Assembly (NCBI GenBank): GCA_951812335.1
Contig: OX638293.1
Location: 2,587,175 to 2,651,174, forward strand
Direction: 5' to 3'
Length of the DNA stretch: 64,000 nucleotides
DNA from: Rhodothermales bacterium
GTDB taxonomy: Bacteria > Bacteroidota > Rhodothermia > Rhodothermales > VXPQ01
Below the pieces are notes generated by a model. It did no database searches. It was given only the letters and a program-made list of their open reading frames with translations, and had not been told where the DNA came from. Shown here in pieces: positions 17,971 to 27,460 of this stretch (its first letter is position 1; each line of letters starts with the position of its first letter). The translations under genes were made by a program, and so were the position numbers.

Positions 17971-20799
17971 ATGAGCAAGAAAAAGGATCCAGCGGCCCAT
18001 TTTACAAAGCATAACGATAACGATGCGTCTTTCGGTGCGCTCCATGTCGGCCGTCGCATCGTAGCCCACCGCTTACGCCGCACGTTCGCCCTCCTCCTTC
18101 GACCGGTGGGGATTCCTGTTGTCGCGGTTGCCTTGCTGGCCGCATCCGGGACGGCGTACGCTCAGACCGACAAAGATGCGCTGGTCGCGCTCTACGATTC
18201 GACCGACGGGGCCAATTGGAGAGACAATACCAACTGGGGCACTAACGCCGCCCTCAATACTTGGTCCGGCGTCGAAATCGATGACGCCGGACGGGTGACC
18301 TCTCTGGTTCTCTACAACAACTCCCTGACGGGGTCGATCCCGGCGGCGTTGGGCGACCTGGACTCTCTCAAGTACCTGGATCTCGTCTTAAACTCCCTTT
18401 CGGGTCCGATCCCGGCGGAGTTGGGAGATTTGATCAACCTCGAGACACTGTATCTCTCCGAAAACTCCCTTACGGGTCCGATCCCGGCGGAGTTGGGCAA
18501 CTTGACCGAACTCGAGAAACTGGCTCTCTCCGAAAACTCCCTGACGGGTTCGATCCCGGCGGCGTTTATCAACTTGAGCAATCTCACGCACTTGTATGTC
18601 GACAACGGGCGGTGCGTGCCGGGGGATACCGCATTCCAGGAATGGCTTGGCGGTCTCGAGGAATTCTCAGGCGACAGCGATAACATCTGCATTGTCGCCG
18701 TGCCGGCGGTTCTATCCAGGATTCTCCGCGTGGGCGGAGGATCCGTTACCGTTAACCTGGATACGGAGTATCCTTACGATTCGGGGGCAAGCTGGAGTAT
18801 ACGTCACTACCGGGTGGGGGACGACGACCCGGCGGACAACCCCGGCCATTCGTTTGTCGTCGAGTCGTACGCCAACGTCGTCCTTACCGGCAATGAGCTC
18901 ACCTTGGATCCGATTTCGGTAGGTGCATTCGAACTCGCTGTGGATCCGGATGCGAGCGCGGAGGACGACGAGAAGCTCATCCTTGTGGAAGTGATGTCCG
19001 CCGATGCGCCCGTGCTGATAGGAGAGGATATTGCCGTGGGAGAAGAGTACAATGATCAAGTCCAGTACTATACGGAGCAAGTCATCCTGACGATAAGGGA
19101 CGACGTGTCGAAAGAACTGGAACTTCGCGATTACTTCCACGACCCGAACGATGTCTCCCTGACCTACGAAGCCAGCGCCGATAAAGTGGGCGCAGGCGAC
19201 GATGCGGTCGATATCGTAACGGCGACGGTATCGGGTTCCAAGCTGACGATCGCACTTACGGACCAGGCGCAAGGTGGCGAATCGACCAACGTTTGGGTGA
19301 CTGCGACGGACGGCGCCGGCGAATATGCCCGGTTGCAAGTTGTTGTGGCCGTGTCCGGGACAACCGGACCGTATGTCGTAACGCCGCTTGCGGATTGGAC
19401 ATTGCGGGAAGACGACACGGACACCACGATCGGCGATCTGGGCGACGGATTCGCGGACGACGACCTTGGCGGGCGTTCGCTGGAGTTGACGATCGAAATC
19501 GGCGACGATACGGCCATAAAAGTGGGCGACGGCGACAGCTTTGCGTGGGTTAAAACGCACATGAAGGCAACGGTCGATCTGGCTGCGGGGACCCTGACTA
19601 TCCTTCCGCGTGGGTCGGGCACGGACACCTTTACGGTGACCGCCACGGACAAGGGAGAGCCGACGTACGTCTGTCCTGCCGGGTATTCGACAAGCGACGA
19701 TCCTGTAACAGCAACCTCTACCTGTACGAAGGACGGCGAGCAGGACGAGACCGCCAAAGCGGAGTATCCGGACGCCCAATCCATATCGGATTCCTTTACG
19801 GTGACGATCGTGAGCGAGACTACGCCGACCGTAGCGCAGGCGATTCCTGACCAGGAACTGGATGCCGACGGCGACGCCGCAACGGTGGATCTGGCGGATT
19901 TGAACGGCGACGAAGACGGCGAACCGGCTGCGTTCAAACATACTTCCACGGGGGAACTCACGTATACGGCGAGCAGTGCGGACAGCACCGTGGTGGAGGT
20001 AGCCGTGGAGGGCTCCGTCATAACGCTTACGCCCGTGTGGCGTACGGACGAGGCATCTACCGTCGTTACGGTGGTGGCCACGAACGCCAGCGAAGAAGCC
20101 ATCTCGCAACGCTTCGGCGTGACGGTCCACGGCGCCACGTTCCCGGTCGTGCGGACCGTCATCGAGGATATTACGCTGAATACGGGCGATCCTGCGACGG
20201 TTCTGGATTTGCGGAATCTGTCGGGCGGAAAAGAGGCCGATCCCGCTTTCCTGGATCCGAATGCGAGAGCGGGCGACGCGCTTCCAGGAGGGTTGTTCTA
20301 CGAGATGGAGGTGGACGCCCCGCACAAATCGCCGTCGAGCACCGCGACCTATGTGATCACCTCGGCCATGAAGTTGACGCTGGATCGATCCGAGGCCACG
20401 CTGACGATCTTGCCGCTCGGGTACAACTCGGCCAAGGTCACGCTTACGGCGACCGATCGAGAGAAGGAGAAGGTTTCGCAGACCTTTACGATCTCTGTGA
20501 TTTCGGGTACCGGCACGGAAGACGAGGAACTGCCGACGGAGGTTGAACTCTCTCGGAACTACCCGAACCCGTTCAACCCGCAAACGACCATAGACTACGC
20601 TTTGCCGCAGGCGGGCGACGTGAGCCTGATCGTATACGACATGCTGGGGCGCGAGGTGGAGGCGCTCGTCGACGGTCCGAAGACGGCAGGTCGTCACACG
20701 GTGCGTTTCGGCGCGAACGACTTGCCGAACGGCGTCTACGTGTATCGCCTGGCGGCGGGCGAGAAGACGATCGTGCGCACGATGGTTCTTGTCAAGTAA
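17971..20799 (+). CDS. Leucine-rich-repeat, cadherin-like surface protein with type IX sorting domain
   Basis: A 942-residue secreted or cell-surface protein. A 60-residue leader ends in a hydrophobic stretch and AYAQ, a likely signal-peptide cleavage. Residues about 65-215 carry plant-type LRRs of 24 residues (LEKLALSENSLTGSIPA pattern, three to four copies). The middle holds several cadherin-like or Ig-like beta domains with repeated DSFTVTI/QTFTISV strands. The C-terminus is a Por-type T9SS sorting domain: LSRNYPNPFNPQTTI, YDMLGREV, then PNGVYVYRL and a final IVRTMVLVK. It is therefore expected to be exported by the Por system. Adhesion or ligand binding is inferred. Decayed transposase fragments flank the gene. 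Confidence 0.9.
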   Translation: MSKKKDPAAHFTKHNDNDASFGALHVGRRIVAHRLRRTFALLLRPVGIPVVAVALLAASGTAYAQTDKDALVALYDSTDGANWRDNTNWGTNAALNTWSGVEIDDAGRVTSLVLYNNSLTGSIPAALGDLDSLKYLDLVLNSLSGPIPAELGDLINLETLYLSENSLTGPIPAELGNLTELEKLALSENSLTGSIPAAFINLSNLTHLYVDNGRCVPGDTAFQEWLGGLEEFSGDSDNICIVAVPAVLSRILRVGGGSVTVNLDTEYPYDSGASWSIRHYRVGDDDPADNPGHSFVVESYANVVLTGNELTLDPISVGAFELAVDPDASAEDDEKLILVEVMSADAPVLIGEDIAVGEEYNDQVQYYTEQVILTIRDDVSKELELRDYFHDPNDVSLTYEASADKVGAGDDAVDIVTATVSGSKLTIALTDQAQGGESTNVWVTATDGAGEYARLQVVVAVSGTTGPYVVTPLADWTLREDDTDTTIGDLGDGFADDDLGGRSLELTIEIGDDTAIKVGDGDSFAWVKTHMKATVDLAAGTLTILPRGSGTDTFTVTATDKGEPTYVCPAGYSTSDDPVTATSTCTKDGEQDETAKAEYPDAQSISDSFTVTIVSETTPTVAQAIPDQELDADGDAATVDLADLNGDEDGEPAAFKHTSTGELTYTASSADSTVVEVAVEGSVITLTPVWRTDEASTVVTVVATNASEEAISQRFGVTVHGATFPVVRTVIEDITLNTGDPATVLDLRNLSGGKEADPAFLDPNARAGDALPGGLFYEMEVDAPHKSPSSTATYVITSAMKLTLDRSEATLTILPLGYNSAKVTLTATDREKEKVSQTFTISVISGTGTEDEELPTEVELSRNYPNPFNPQTTIDYALPQAGDVSLIVYDMLGREVEALVDGPKTAGRHTVRFGANDLPNGVYVYRLAAGEKTIVRTMVLVK

Positions 20800-20961
20800 A
20801 AAACGGCAGCCGAAGTTCTCTCTCGGCTTATGCTCGACAAAGGGTTCCCGTTGCCGTACGGCGGCGGGGTCGCTAAAGACGGCGCTCGTTTTGTACAACG
20901 CAGGCCGCATGCCGGCCGAACTTGCTTAGCGCTTCGAGGTGCATCCGGAGTACAATCCTAA

Positions 20962-21214
20962 GGATACTCTGATTAATTCTGCAAAGTTCAGAGGCTTCGA
21001 GAAGTGCGCTGGCAAGGAATGACGAAGCAATGTGGCAGGCCCCACATAATGAGGAATGACACAGCCAGCGCGCTTCTCGAAGCCTACCGAAGGGCGCTTC
21101 ATGTACGCCATGCACCAAATCACAGCATTTCTCGCTGATTTCAACGACATCGTCATGATGTCCTGTGCGCACAAACATGAAGCGCTGATCGAAGTAGAAT
21201 TAATCAGAGCATCC
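20962..21214 (+). mobile_element. Interspersed MITE-like structured element, copy A
   Basis: A 253-bp non-coding element. It starts GGATACTCTGATTAA and ends TTAATCAGAGCATCC, so the ends are inverted repeats of each other. CTAA (20958-20961 and 21215-21218) is duplicated on both sides. Inside, 20992-21013 and 21064-21085 pair into a 22-bp stem with a single G-U. It encloses an apical hairpin ATGTGG...CCACAT and two copies of AGGAATGAC. It matches copies at 56331 and 59017 and a deleted copy at 48711. No transposase is encoded; movement in trans by an IS5-like enzyme is inferred from the target duplications. Confidence 0.85.
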
Positions 21215-21230
21215 CTAAAATAAACAACCG

Positions 21231-21407
21231 GTGGGGACCGCCGAGGAGGCATTCTCCCGAAACCGCTACGGCGCCCCCGAGATCTCCGACACGAACCGGG
21301 GAGCGCAGTGTACCTCCGAGGCATCCGCAGGAGCGCTCAATACGCACGGCGTGCGCATCTCTATGGCGGCAAAAGCCGCCGGCCGGGCAACGTGTACGTG
21401 GAGCGCC
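21231..21407 (+). pseudogene. IS3-family transposase fragment, second copy
   Basis: Positions 21271-21375 are almost identical to 17531-17635 in the first fragment (PEISDTNRGAQCTSEA, then THGVRISM), preceded by EEAFSRNRYGAPEI, closer to the family pattern than in copy one. The lesion differs: here the sequence after the shared ATCTCTATGG carries extra bases (CGGCAAAAG versus CAAGGG) and the similarity stops at about 21407, right after the codons for YVER. No functional protein is possible. It lies 58 bp beyond the bshC stop. Confidence 0.85.
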
Positions 21408-21464
21408 TATAGCGCTGCATCGCATGGGCAAGTCCTGCCTCGAGGGTGAAAAGGGTTCACAATG

Positions 21465-23075
21465 CTACAACCGCACCACCTGGTGCTCGGCGGTATCCGT
21501 ATCGAGCGTCTCGCGCAGCATATCCACGAAGCTCATACCGTATTTATTGAGAAAATGCAGCACGGACAGCTCGCGTTCCTGCAATACCCCGTTCGGATAC
21601 AGATTCCCTTGCGCCTTTTCGAGGCGGGTTCGCATCAGGTCCTGTTTTTTCTTCTCGGCCCGCACGGCCTTTGCCCGCAGCCGGGCCAGTTCGGCCGTCA
21701 GCGCTTTTTGCGCAGCGTCGGCGGCCTTCGCCAGCGTACCGTCCACTTCCCGGAGGGGTCCGCGCACATGATCGACAATCCCGCCGAGACGCCGGGCGGC
21801 CTCGTCGAACGCTTCCTCGATATTCCCCTGCATCGAGTCCACCACGACGCGATGAAAAAGCCGGTCCGCATCTCCGGCAAAATCCCCCACAGTCAACCCG
21901 TACGCATCTAGCACCTTCGCCACATGCGGTTCGAGGAAGGTGGCGCCGGCCCGGGGATAGATAAGCGGCATCGGAAGCCCCGCCCATTCGTACAGGGAGC
22001 GACACTGCGCAAAGTAGGCGATTTCGCTTGGCCCCCCCACGTACAGCGCCGTGGGAAGCAGAAGGTCCTGCATCAGAGGACGAAGCACTACATTCGGGCT
22101 GAAGGATTCCGGAGAGTGCCGAAGCAACCCCAGGGCTTCCGCCCGCGTCATGCGCCGGCCCCTGCCGCGCTCGACAAAATCCTCGCCATCGAGGTCGAGC
22201 GGAATGCGCCCCTCCTCGTTCAGTAGAAAAAGGTTGGCCGGACGCACGAACACTTGCTCATGGTACGTCCGCCCCAGTTCATCCGAAACCCTGCGCACGA
22301 GTGCGGCAGCGGTCTCGGCCTCCTCGATTTCCCGTGCGAAGAGCGGCGTGGCCAGTCGTTTCAGGGGCGCATCGTCGGGATTGACGATCACCAGACAGGG
22401 AAACAAGGCCCGGAGCATCCGGGCAAAGCCTTCGGAGAGCGTTGCGCCGGCGCCGTACGCTTCCCGGACCATATGCAGCATATCCCCCTTGAAATCCGTG
22501 TCGGGAAGAAGCTCCTCCAGGCGGTCCATAATCCCCTCGTCCGGCCGTATGCGCCCGGCCGGGCCCCGATAACCGGCTTCGTCGGCCTGCAAGCGCAACT
22601 CGACGGGCTGGTTGCTGCGCAGCGCGACAACCCTCGAAATCTCGTCCACATCGTGGTCTTCGCCGCCCAGCCAGAATACCGGCACGATGCGCCGCCCGGT
22701 TTCTTCGGCAAGCCGCTCGGCCAACTGGATCGCCGAAAGCGCCTTCAGAATGGTATAGATCGGCCCCGTAAACAGGCCTACCTGTTGACCGGTAACCACC
22801 GCTGCGGTATCCGGCCTCCGCAGCGCCTCGATGCCGGCGCGCGCCGCTTCCCCGCCTCCCCATGCCGCATGCTGCCCAAGCAACGCATCGGCAAGCGCGT
22901 CCCGATTCCGGTCGAACGCAGCGGCCCGCTCGACGGCGCTTGCCCGTTCTTCGGATCGGCCCCAGTCGCCCGCGAAGTAGTCCGAAAGGGCCTCGTAGTT
23001 CGTGCAGTAATCCCGGAAAAGCGGCGAAAACCCGTGCAGGTCGGTAAACGAAATACGCTCTACGGACGCCTGCAT
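21465..23075 (-). CDS. bshC: Putative cysteine ligase BshC (bacillithiol synthesis)
   Basis: Thought to add cysteine to GlcN-malate, the last step of bacillithiol synthesis. From the ATG at 23075 the protein is 536 residues, the BshC norm. Family features are the N-terminal ISFTDLHGFSPLFRDYCTNY-type region, VTGQQVGLFTGPIYTILKAL, the FWLGGEDHDVDEI core motif with its HxD element, and YVGGPSEIAYFAQ, all diagnostic of BshC. A C-terminal coiled coil (about 435-495) precedes the end ERELSVLHFLNKYG. An upstream extension to 23216 is not supported. It follows the bifunctional nuclease gene by 52 bp in the his operon. Confidence 0.95.
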   Translation of the reverse strand: MQASVERISFTDLHGFSPLFRDYCTNYEALSDYFAGDWGRSEERASAVERAAAFDRNRDALADALLGQHAAWGGGEAARAGIEALRRPDTAAVVTGQQVGLFTGPIYTILKALSAIQLAERLAEETGRRIVPVFWLGGEDHDVDEISRVVALRSNQPVELRLQADEAGYRGPAGRIRPDEGIMDRLEELLPDTDFKGDMLHMVREAYGAGATLSEGFARMLRALFPCLVIVNPDDAPLKRLATPLFAREIEEAETAAALVRRVSDELGRTYHEQVFVRPANLFLLNEEGRIPLDLDGEDFVERGRGRRMTRAEALGLLRHSPESFSPNVVLRPLMQDLLLPTALYVGGPSEIAYFAQCRSLYEWAGLPMPLIYPRAGATFLEPHVAKVLDAYGLTVGDFAGDADRLFHRVVVDSMQGNIEEAFDEAARRLGGIVDHVRGPLREVDGTLAKAADAAQKALTAELARLRAKAVRAEKKKQDLMRTRLEKAQGNLYPNGVLQERELSVLHFLNKYGMSFVDMLRETLDTDTAEHQVVRL

Positions 23076-23127
23076 ATCGGTGGACGAAAAATGGGAACGG
23101 CGTAACCCGATATACGGCGCCGTCGCA

Positions 23128-23682
23128 CTAATTCTGCTGACGCTCGCTTTGAAGCCGTTTGATCTCGTCGCGCAGTTCGGCAGCCTTCTCGTAATTCTCT
23201 TCCTGCACGGCCGCATCGAGCTGATGCTCCATCTGCTCCAGCGGCGTCATGACAACCGGCGTCGGTTCGTTTTCCTTGCGTATGCTGGCGTCCTGCATCA
23301 CATCGGGGGCCACATAAATGGGGGCATCGACACGGACGGCAAGCGCCACGGCGTCGCTCGGACGCGAATCGAGATGGGCTGCCTTCCCGGCATGGGTATA
23401 GCATATCTTGGCGAAGAACGTACCCTCTCTGAGTTCGTCGATGACGACTTCGGTTATTTCGGCCTTCACCGCCTCCAGCGAATCGCGCAGCAGATCGTGC
23501 GTCATGGGCCGGGGCGGCTGAATCTTTTCCATTTCGAGCGCAATGGCCTGCGCCTCGAATGCGCCGATGATAATAGGAAGCCTGCGATCCCCGGCCACCT
23601 CGCCCAGAACAAGGGCATACGCGGCGCCCCCGCTCGAAGGAGTGGTGGAAAGCCCGATGATATCTACCTTTACGTGTTTCAT
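23128..23682 (-). CDS. Bifunctional nuclease (BFN/DUF151) with UVR motif
   Basis: A 184-residue cytoplasmic protein. Residues 1-130 are a BFN/DUF151 domain (PIIIGAFEAQAIALEMEKI, MTHDLLRDSLEAVKAEI, DSRPSDAVALAVR), which in characterised members has RNase/DNase activity. Residues about 145-180 form a UvrB/UvrC (UVR) motif (MEHQLDAAVQEENYEKAAEL). The fusion is common in Bacteroidota and Thermotoga-type genomes. The ATG overlaps the hisC stop by 4 bp, so it is translationally coupled to histidine synthesis; the reason is unknown. Confidence 0.92.
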   Translation of the reverse strand: MKHVKVDIIGLSTTPSSGGAAYALVLGEVAGDRRLPIIIGAFEAQAIALEMEKIQPPRPMTHDLLRDSLEAVKAEITEVVIDELREGTFFAKICYTHAGKAAHLDSRPSDAVALAVRVDAPIYVAPDVMQDASIRKENEPTPVVMTPLEQMEHQLDAAVQEENYEKAAELRDEIKRLQSERQQN

Positions 23683-24776
23683 ACCGACAGCGCACGCTTT
23701 AACGCCGTCATAAATGCCTTGTTCTCGACTTCCGTTCCGGCGTTTACGCGAAGAAAATCCTGTAACTCAGGGTATCCGGACATGGAACGAACAAGCACCC
23801 CTTCCCGGAGAAAACGCCCTTTCAGGTCCGCTGCGTCCTGCGTCGTTCGGAATAGTACGAAATTCGTTTGGGACGGCACCGCTTCTACGCCTTCCATCGC
23901 TGCAAGGGCGGCGGTAATCGCAATACAGTCCTGTCGAATACGGCGGGCGCGCTCCTCGATAACGTCCGGGTAGGCGGTGAGCAGGATATGCGCCGCCGCG
24001 GAGGCCAGCGGATCGATCATGAACGGCATCCTCGCCTTGCGCAGTTCCCGGAGCACGTCGGGATGGGCTATTAGAAAACCGAGGCGCAGCCCGGCAAGGC
24101 CGCACGCCTTGGAAAAGGTGCGAAGCAGAATCAGGTTGGGGTGCTCGTCCGTAAGCCGCAGGGCGCTTCCCTCTTCCGAAAATTCCAGATACGCTTCGTC
24201 GACCACTACAAAGCCCTCCGAGGCGTCGGCAACCGCTGCAATCTCGTCGAGCGTCATCGCGAGGCCGGTGGGATTGTTAGGCGTCGCAAGCATAATGAGC
24301 GACGGGCGGCGCTCCTTCGCCGCCTCGACCAGAGCATCCGTATCGAAGCGAAAATCTTCCCGGCAGGGGACTTCGAGGAGATCGCCGTCATGGAGAAGCA
24401 CCAGCTTCGCGTACAAAGAAAACATGGGGCGTGGCAGCACCACCGGCGTACCGCGCTCAATCAGCGCCAGGACCAGCAGACCGGCAAGGTCGTTGGAGCC
24501 GTTGCCTACGATCACCCCATCGGGGTCGCATCCGGCGTACGCTGCAAACGTGTGGGCCAGCCGCTCCGAAAACTCGTCCGGATACCGGTTGAACGGAATA
24601 CGCGCAAACTCCCGGAGCACCTCCTCTTTGACCTCCGGCGGAAGATCGTACGGGCTTTCGTTCTGGTTCAGTTTTACGGTGGTCGCCTCGGGAAAGCCTA
24701 CCAGATACGGGCGCCGGTCGCGGACAGCCGGACGAATGCGGCGTACGAGCTCATCCATGCGGATCTGCCTGTTCAT
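23679..24776 (-). CDS. hisC: Histidinol-phosphate aminotransferase
   Basis: PLP-dependent transamination of imidazole acetol phosphate to histidinol phosphate. The 365-residue class-II aminotransferase has the PLP lysine Lys223 in RTFSKACGLAGLRLGF, the LNQNESPYDLPP substrate loop, TPNNPTG and VVDEAYLEFS. Length is normal. It overlaps hisD by 26 bp and the nuclease gene by 4 bp. Other his genes (hisG, hisB, hisHAFI) are not in this window. Confidence 0.96.
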   Translation of the reverse strand: MNRQIRMDELVRRIRPAVRDRRPYLVGFPEATTVKLNQNESPYDLPPEVKEEVLREFARIPFNRYPDEFSERLAHTFAAYAGCDPDGVIVGNGSNDLAGLLVLALIERGTPVVLPRPMFSLYAKLVLLHDGDLLEVPCREDFRFDTDALVEAAKERRPSLIMLATPNNPTGLAMTLDEIAAVADASEGFVVVDEAYLEFSEEGSALRLTDEHPNLILLRTFSKACGLAGLRLGFLIAHPDVLRELRKARMPFMIDPLASAAAHILLTAYPDVIEERARRIRQDCIAITAALAAMEGVEAVPSQTNFVLFRTTQDAADLKGRFLREGVLVRSMSGYPELQDFLRVNAGTEVENKAFMTALKRALSV

Positions 24777-26094
24777 CCTCTCGCCTGGTCGATGCGCTGT
24801 GTGTAGAAATATCTCCTGTCAACCGGACCTCCACGGCGCGGGCATGCGCCTCCAGCCCTTCCGCTCTCGCAAACGCGGCGATGCGCGCACCGGTTCTTGC
24901 CAGCCGCGCTTCCGTCCATGCGATAACGGACTGCCGGCGCAGAAAGTCCTCGACGCCCAGCGCCGACGCATACCGGGCCGTGCCGCCGGTAGGAAGCACA
25001 TGATTCGGGCCGGCAAAATAATCGCCCACCGGCTCCGGAGAAAACGGCCCCAAAAAGACGGCGCCTGCATGCCGGATCCGGGGAAGGATGGCTTTGGGGT
25101 CCTGCACAAGCAATTCAACGTGTTCGGGAGCCAGTTCGTTGACAACCTCCACGGCCTGATCCAGCGTGTCGGTCACAATACAAGCGCCGTAATCGGTAAG
25201 CGAGGCCTCGACGATCGCACGCCGCGGCAAGGCCGCCGTCATTGCGGCGATATGGCTGCGTACGGCTTCCGCCAGCCCTGCATCCGGAGTCGCCAGCACT
25301 GCCGAGGCCCGGGGATCGTGCTCGGCTTGCGCAAGCAGATCGGCCGCCGCAAAAAGCGGATCGGCATCCGAATCGGCCAGCACGACGATTTCACTCGGCC
25401 CGGCCACCGAATCGATATCCACCATACCGTAAACTTGCTTCTTGGCCGTCGCCACATAGACATTACCGGGGCCTGTGATCTTGTCGACGCGCGGCACAGT
25501 TTCCGTCCCGAAAGCAAACATGGCGATAGCCTGGGCTCCCCCCGCCACGAATACGCGATCGACGCCAAGAACATGGGCCGCCGCCAGCACAAGCGGATGC
25601 GGCAACCCGTCCGGGCCGGGCGGCGATGCGAGGTACAGGCGCTCCACGCCCGCAACCTGCGCCGGAATGACATTCATCAGTACGCTGGACGGATAGGCCG
25701 CCGTGCCGCCGGGGACGTACACCCCCGCCCTTTCGATCGGTACATACCGTTGTCCCAACCCGGCGCCGTCTTCTTCCGTATCGAACCACGACGCCCGCAG
25801 TTGCTTCTCGTGAAACCGACGGATATTTTCTGCGGCTTCGACAAGAATACCGCGCAGCGCATCGTCCAGACAAGCATGGGCTTCGGCAAGATGAGCAACA
25901 TCCACGCACAACGAGGCGGGGCGCACCCCATCGAACCGCTCCGTATAATCGAGGATCGCCGCATCGCCCCCCGAACGGACTTCCTCCAGGATACGACGCA
26001 CTGCCTCATCGATCCGATCTCCGAACAAGGCGCTGCGGCCGAAAAGGCGCTCCAGTTTTTCCCGGCGCTCGCAAAAAGGTACGACAGGAAGCAT
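24751..26094 (-). CDS. hisD: Histidinol dehydrogenase
   Basis: Zinc enzyme performing the two final NAD-dependent oxidations to L-histidine. From the ATG at 26094 the protein is 447 residues. It shows the HisD signature region (AQAEHDPRASAVL) and NELAPEHVELL with the catalytic Glu-His, and GPNHVLPTGGTARYAS. Upstream open frame to 26217 is not conserved. It overlaps hisC by 26 bp at its 3' end. The hairpin at 26179-26209 lies between it and the DUF3276 gene. Confidence 0.97.
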   Translation of the reverse strand: MLPVVPFCERREKLERLFGRSALFGDRIDEAVRRILEEVRSGGDAAILDYTERFDGVRPASLCVDVAHLAEAHACLDDALRGILVEAAENIRRFHEKQLRASWFDTEEDGAGLGQRYVPIERAGVYVPGGTAAYPSSVLMNVIPAQVAGVERLYLASPPGPDGLPHPLVLAAAHVLGVDRVFVAGGAQAIAMFAFGTETVPRVDKITGPGNVYVATAKKQVYGMVDIDSVAGPSEIVVLADSDADPLFAAADLLAQAEHDPRASAVLATPDAGLAEAVRSHIAAMTAALPRRAIVEASLTDYGACIVTDTLDQAVEVVNELAPEHVELLVQDPKAILPRIRHAGAVFLGPFSPEPVGDYFAGPNHVLPTGGTARYASALGVEDFLRRQSVIAWTEARLARTGARIAAFARAEGLEAHARAVEVRLTGDISTHSASTRREDEQADPHG

Positions 26095-26178
26095 GATGAA
26101 AAGAGAAAGGTTGCGTAAGAACTCAGCGTGCGGCGCCCAAACAGCGCACCCTGCCGGCGCCCCGTGCCCGTAACGGCA

Positions 26179-26209
26179 AAAGCCCTGCCGGTTCGAACGA
26201 CAGGGCTTT
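26179..26209 (-). terminator. Probable intrinsic terminator after DUF3276 gene
   Basis: A 9-bp stem (AAAGCCCTG with CAGGGCTTT) encloses a 13-nt loop. Read on the minus strand it follows the DUF3276 stop by 25 bp and is followed by a short T-run (CTTTTGCC). It would end that transcript before hisD. A his-operon attenuator is an alternative, but no histidine-rich leader peptide is seen. Confidence 0.6.
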
Positions 26210-26234
26210 CCATGCAAGACCGTCTCCGTCCGTA

Positions 26235-26597
26235 TTAGCGGCGGTTCGTGCCTTCCGAGGAATGATCCCGGTCGTCGATGCCGGTAAGCTCCGGCAGATT
26301 ACGGAATTCGTATCCCGGGAGCCGCTCGTCGACCACGTGCTTCACGACATCGTGCAGCGCCGTAATGAACTTGCCGAAATCCTCCTTATAGAGGAAAATT
26401 TTATGCTTCTCGTGCCGGGTTTCCGAGACGCGTTTGCTCTCCGTAATGGTTACGAAGAAATCCTCGCCCGACCGGGTTGTCTTGACATCGAAGTAATAGG
26501 TTCGTTTCCCTGCGGGGACACGCCTCGAATAGATTTCATCGCGGTGCGAATACATATCTACCTGGCCATCCCGTCCAATCAGCTCTTCGTTCGTCAC
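26235..26597 (-). CDS. DUF3276 / PUR-alpha-like nucleic-acid-binding protein
   Basis: A 120-residue basic cytoplasmic protein of the bacterial PUR domain family (DUF3276), related to Borrelia BpuR, which binds single-stranded nucleic acid. Recognised from YSRRVPAGKRTYYFDVK, GEDFFVTITESKRV and HKIFLYKEDFGKFITAL. The C-terminal tail is short and charged. Monocistronic by spacing: a hairpin follows and recX precedes on the same strand 178 bp away. A role in RNA or DNA binding regulation is inferred from the family. Confidence 0.92.
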   Translation of the reverse strand: MTNEELIGRDGQVDMYSHRDEIYSRRVPAGKRTYYFDVKTTRSGEDFFVTITESKRVSETRHEKHKIFLYKEDFGKFITALHDVVKHVVDERLPGYEFRNLPELTGIDDRDHSSEGTNRR

Positions 26598-26775
26598 GTG
26601 CTCAGCGTACGTTTGTTTATAGGATATCGATGGGATTCAAAAGGGCCGACGACGCAACAAACGACGCAACGCCCCTGCATACGGCATTCACCTTACGGGG
26701 AATCCGACCGCAAAATATAACGATCCTGTGAACCCGGAGGCAATTTTTTGTGTTCCCGCATCGGAAATGGCGTGG

Positions 26776-27447
26776 CTACGCTTGCCGATCCGTTTCGCTC
26801 GCAAGATCGAACACGACGCGGCGCGCCAGGTCGAAAGGATACCCCCGGCGCACCAGATAATCGCACACTTTCTTTTTTCGCTTCATCTGGTCCGGCTCTC
26901 TCGACAACCGCTGCCACCATGTTCTCCCCACCTCCACCGCACGGTCTTCAAGGGCATCCTGCTCACCGAACACGGCATCCAGTGCAGCCTCCAGTACGAC
27001 AGGCGCCACGCCCTTCCGAAGCAGATCGGCGCGCACACGCGTGGGACCATGCCCTTCCTGCCGGAACCGGTGCGCGGCAAACGCCTCTGCAAACGCCCCG
27101 TCGTCCAGCAGGCCAGATTTTTTTAGGCGCTCGACCACCTCATCGGCGATTTCTCCCGAATACGCCTTGCGCAACCGGCGGCGGACTTCCGCAGCCGTCC
27201 TGTCCCGATACGCCATATAACGCAAGGCAATCGCTCGCGCTTTGAACACAAGGTCTTGCCGGACCATGCGCACCTGTTCCTCCACGGCGAGCAGTTTTCC
27301 TTTCGCCAGCCCGAATTCGAGAACCACATCCTGGTGCAGAGAGAATGCAAACCGGCCGTCAATATGCACGGAAACGCGCTCTGGGGATTTGTCCAGCGCC
27401 CGCAGCAACGTAACGCGTCCCGGCTCGAATTCGATATCCTGCGTCAT
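26776..27447 (-). CDS. recX: Regulatory protein RecX
   Basis: Modulator of RecA filaments. From the ATG at 27447 the protein is 223 residues, with three-helix RecX repeats: ALRYMAYRDRTAAEVRRRL, then VVERLKKSGLLDDGAFAEAF and RFRQEGHGPTRVRADLLRKG, and the C-terminal KKKVCDYLVRRGYPFDLAR. The N-terminal extension before the repeats is common in Bacteroidota. The gene starts 13 bp after the DUF4249 lipoprotein stop and thus may be the last gene of the Fec-type operon; recA is not in the window. Confidence 0.92.
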   Translation of the reverse strand: MTQDIEFEPGRVTLLRALDKSPERVSVHIDGRFAFSLHQDVVLEFGLAKGKLLAVEEQVRMVRQDLVFKARAIALRYMAYRDRTAAEVRRRLRKAYSGEIADEVVERLKKSGLLDDGAFAEAFAAHRFRQEGHGPTRVRADLLRKGVAPVVLEAALDAVFGEQDALEDRAVEVGRTWWQRLSREPDQMKRKKKVCDYLVRRGYPFDLARRVVFDLASETDRQA

Positions 27448-27460
27448 GGCCAAACCCTCC

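Noticed and set aside
18712-20910. 732-residue minus-strand open frame opposite the LRR gene
   Set aside because: Arg/His-rich antisense frame; the plus strand carries recognisable LRR and T9SS domains.
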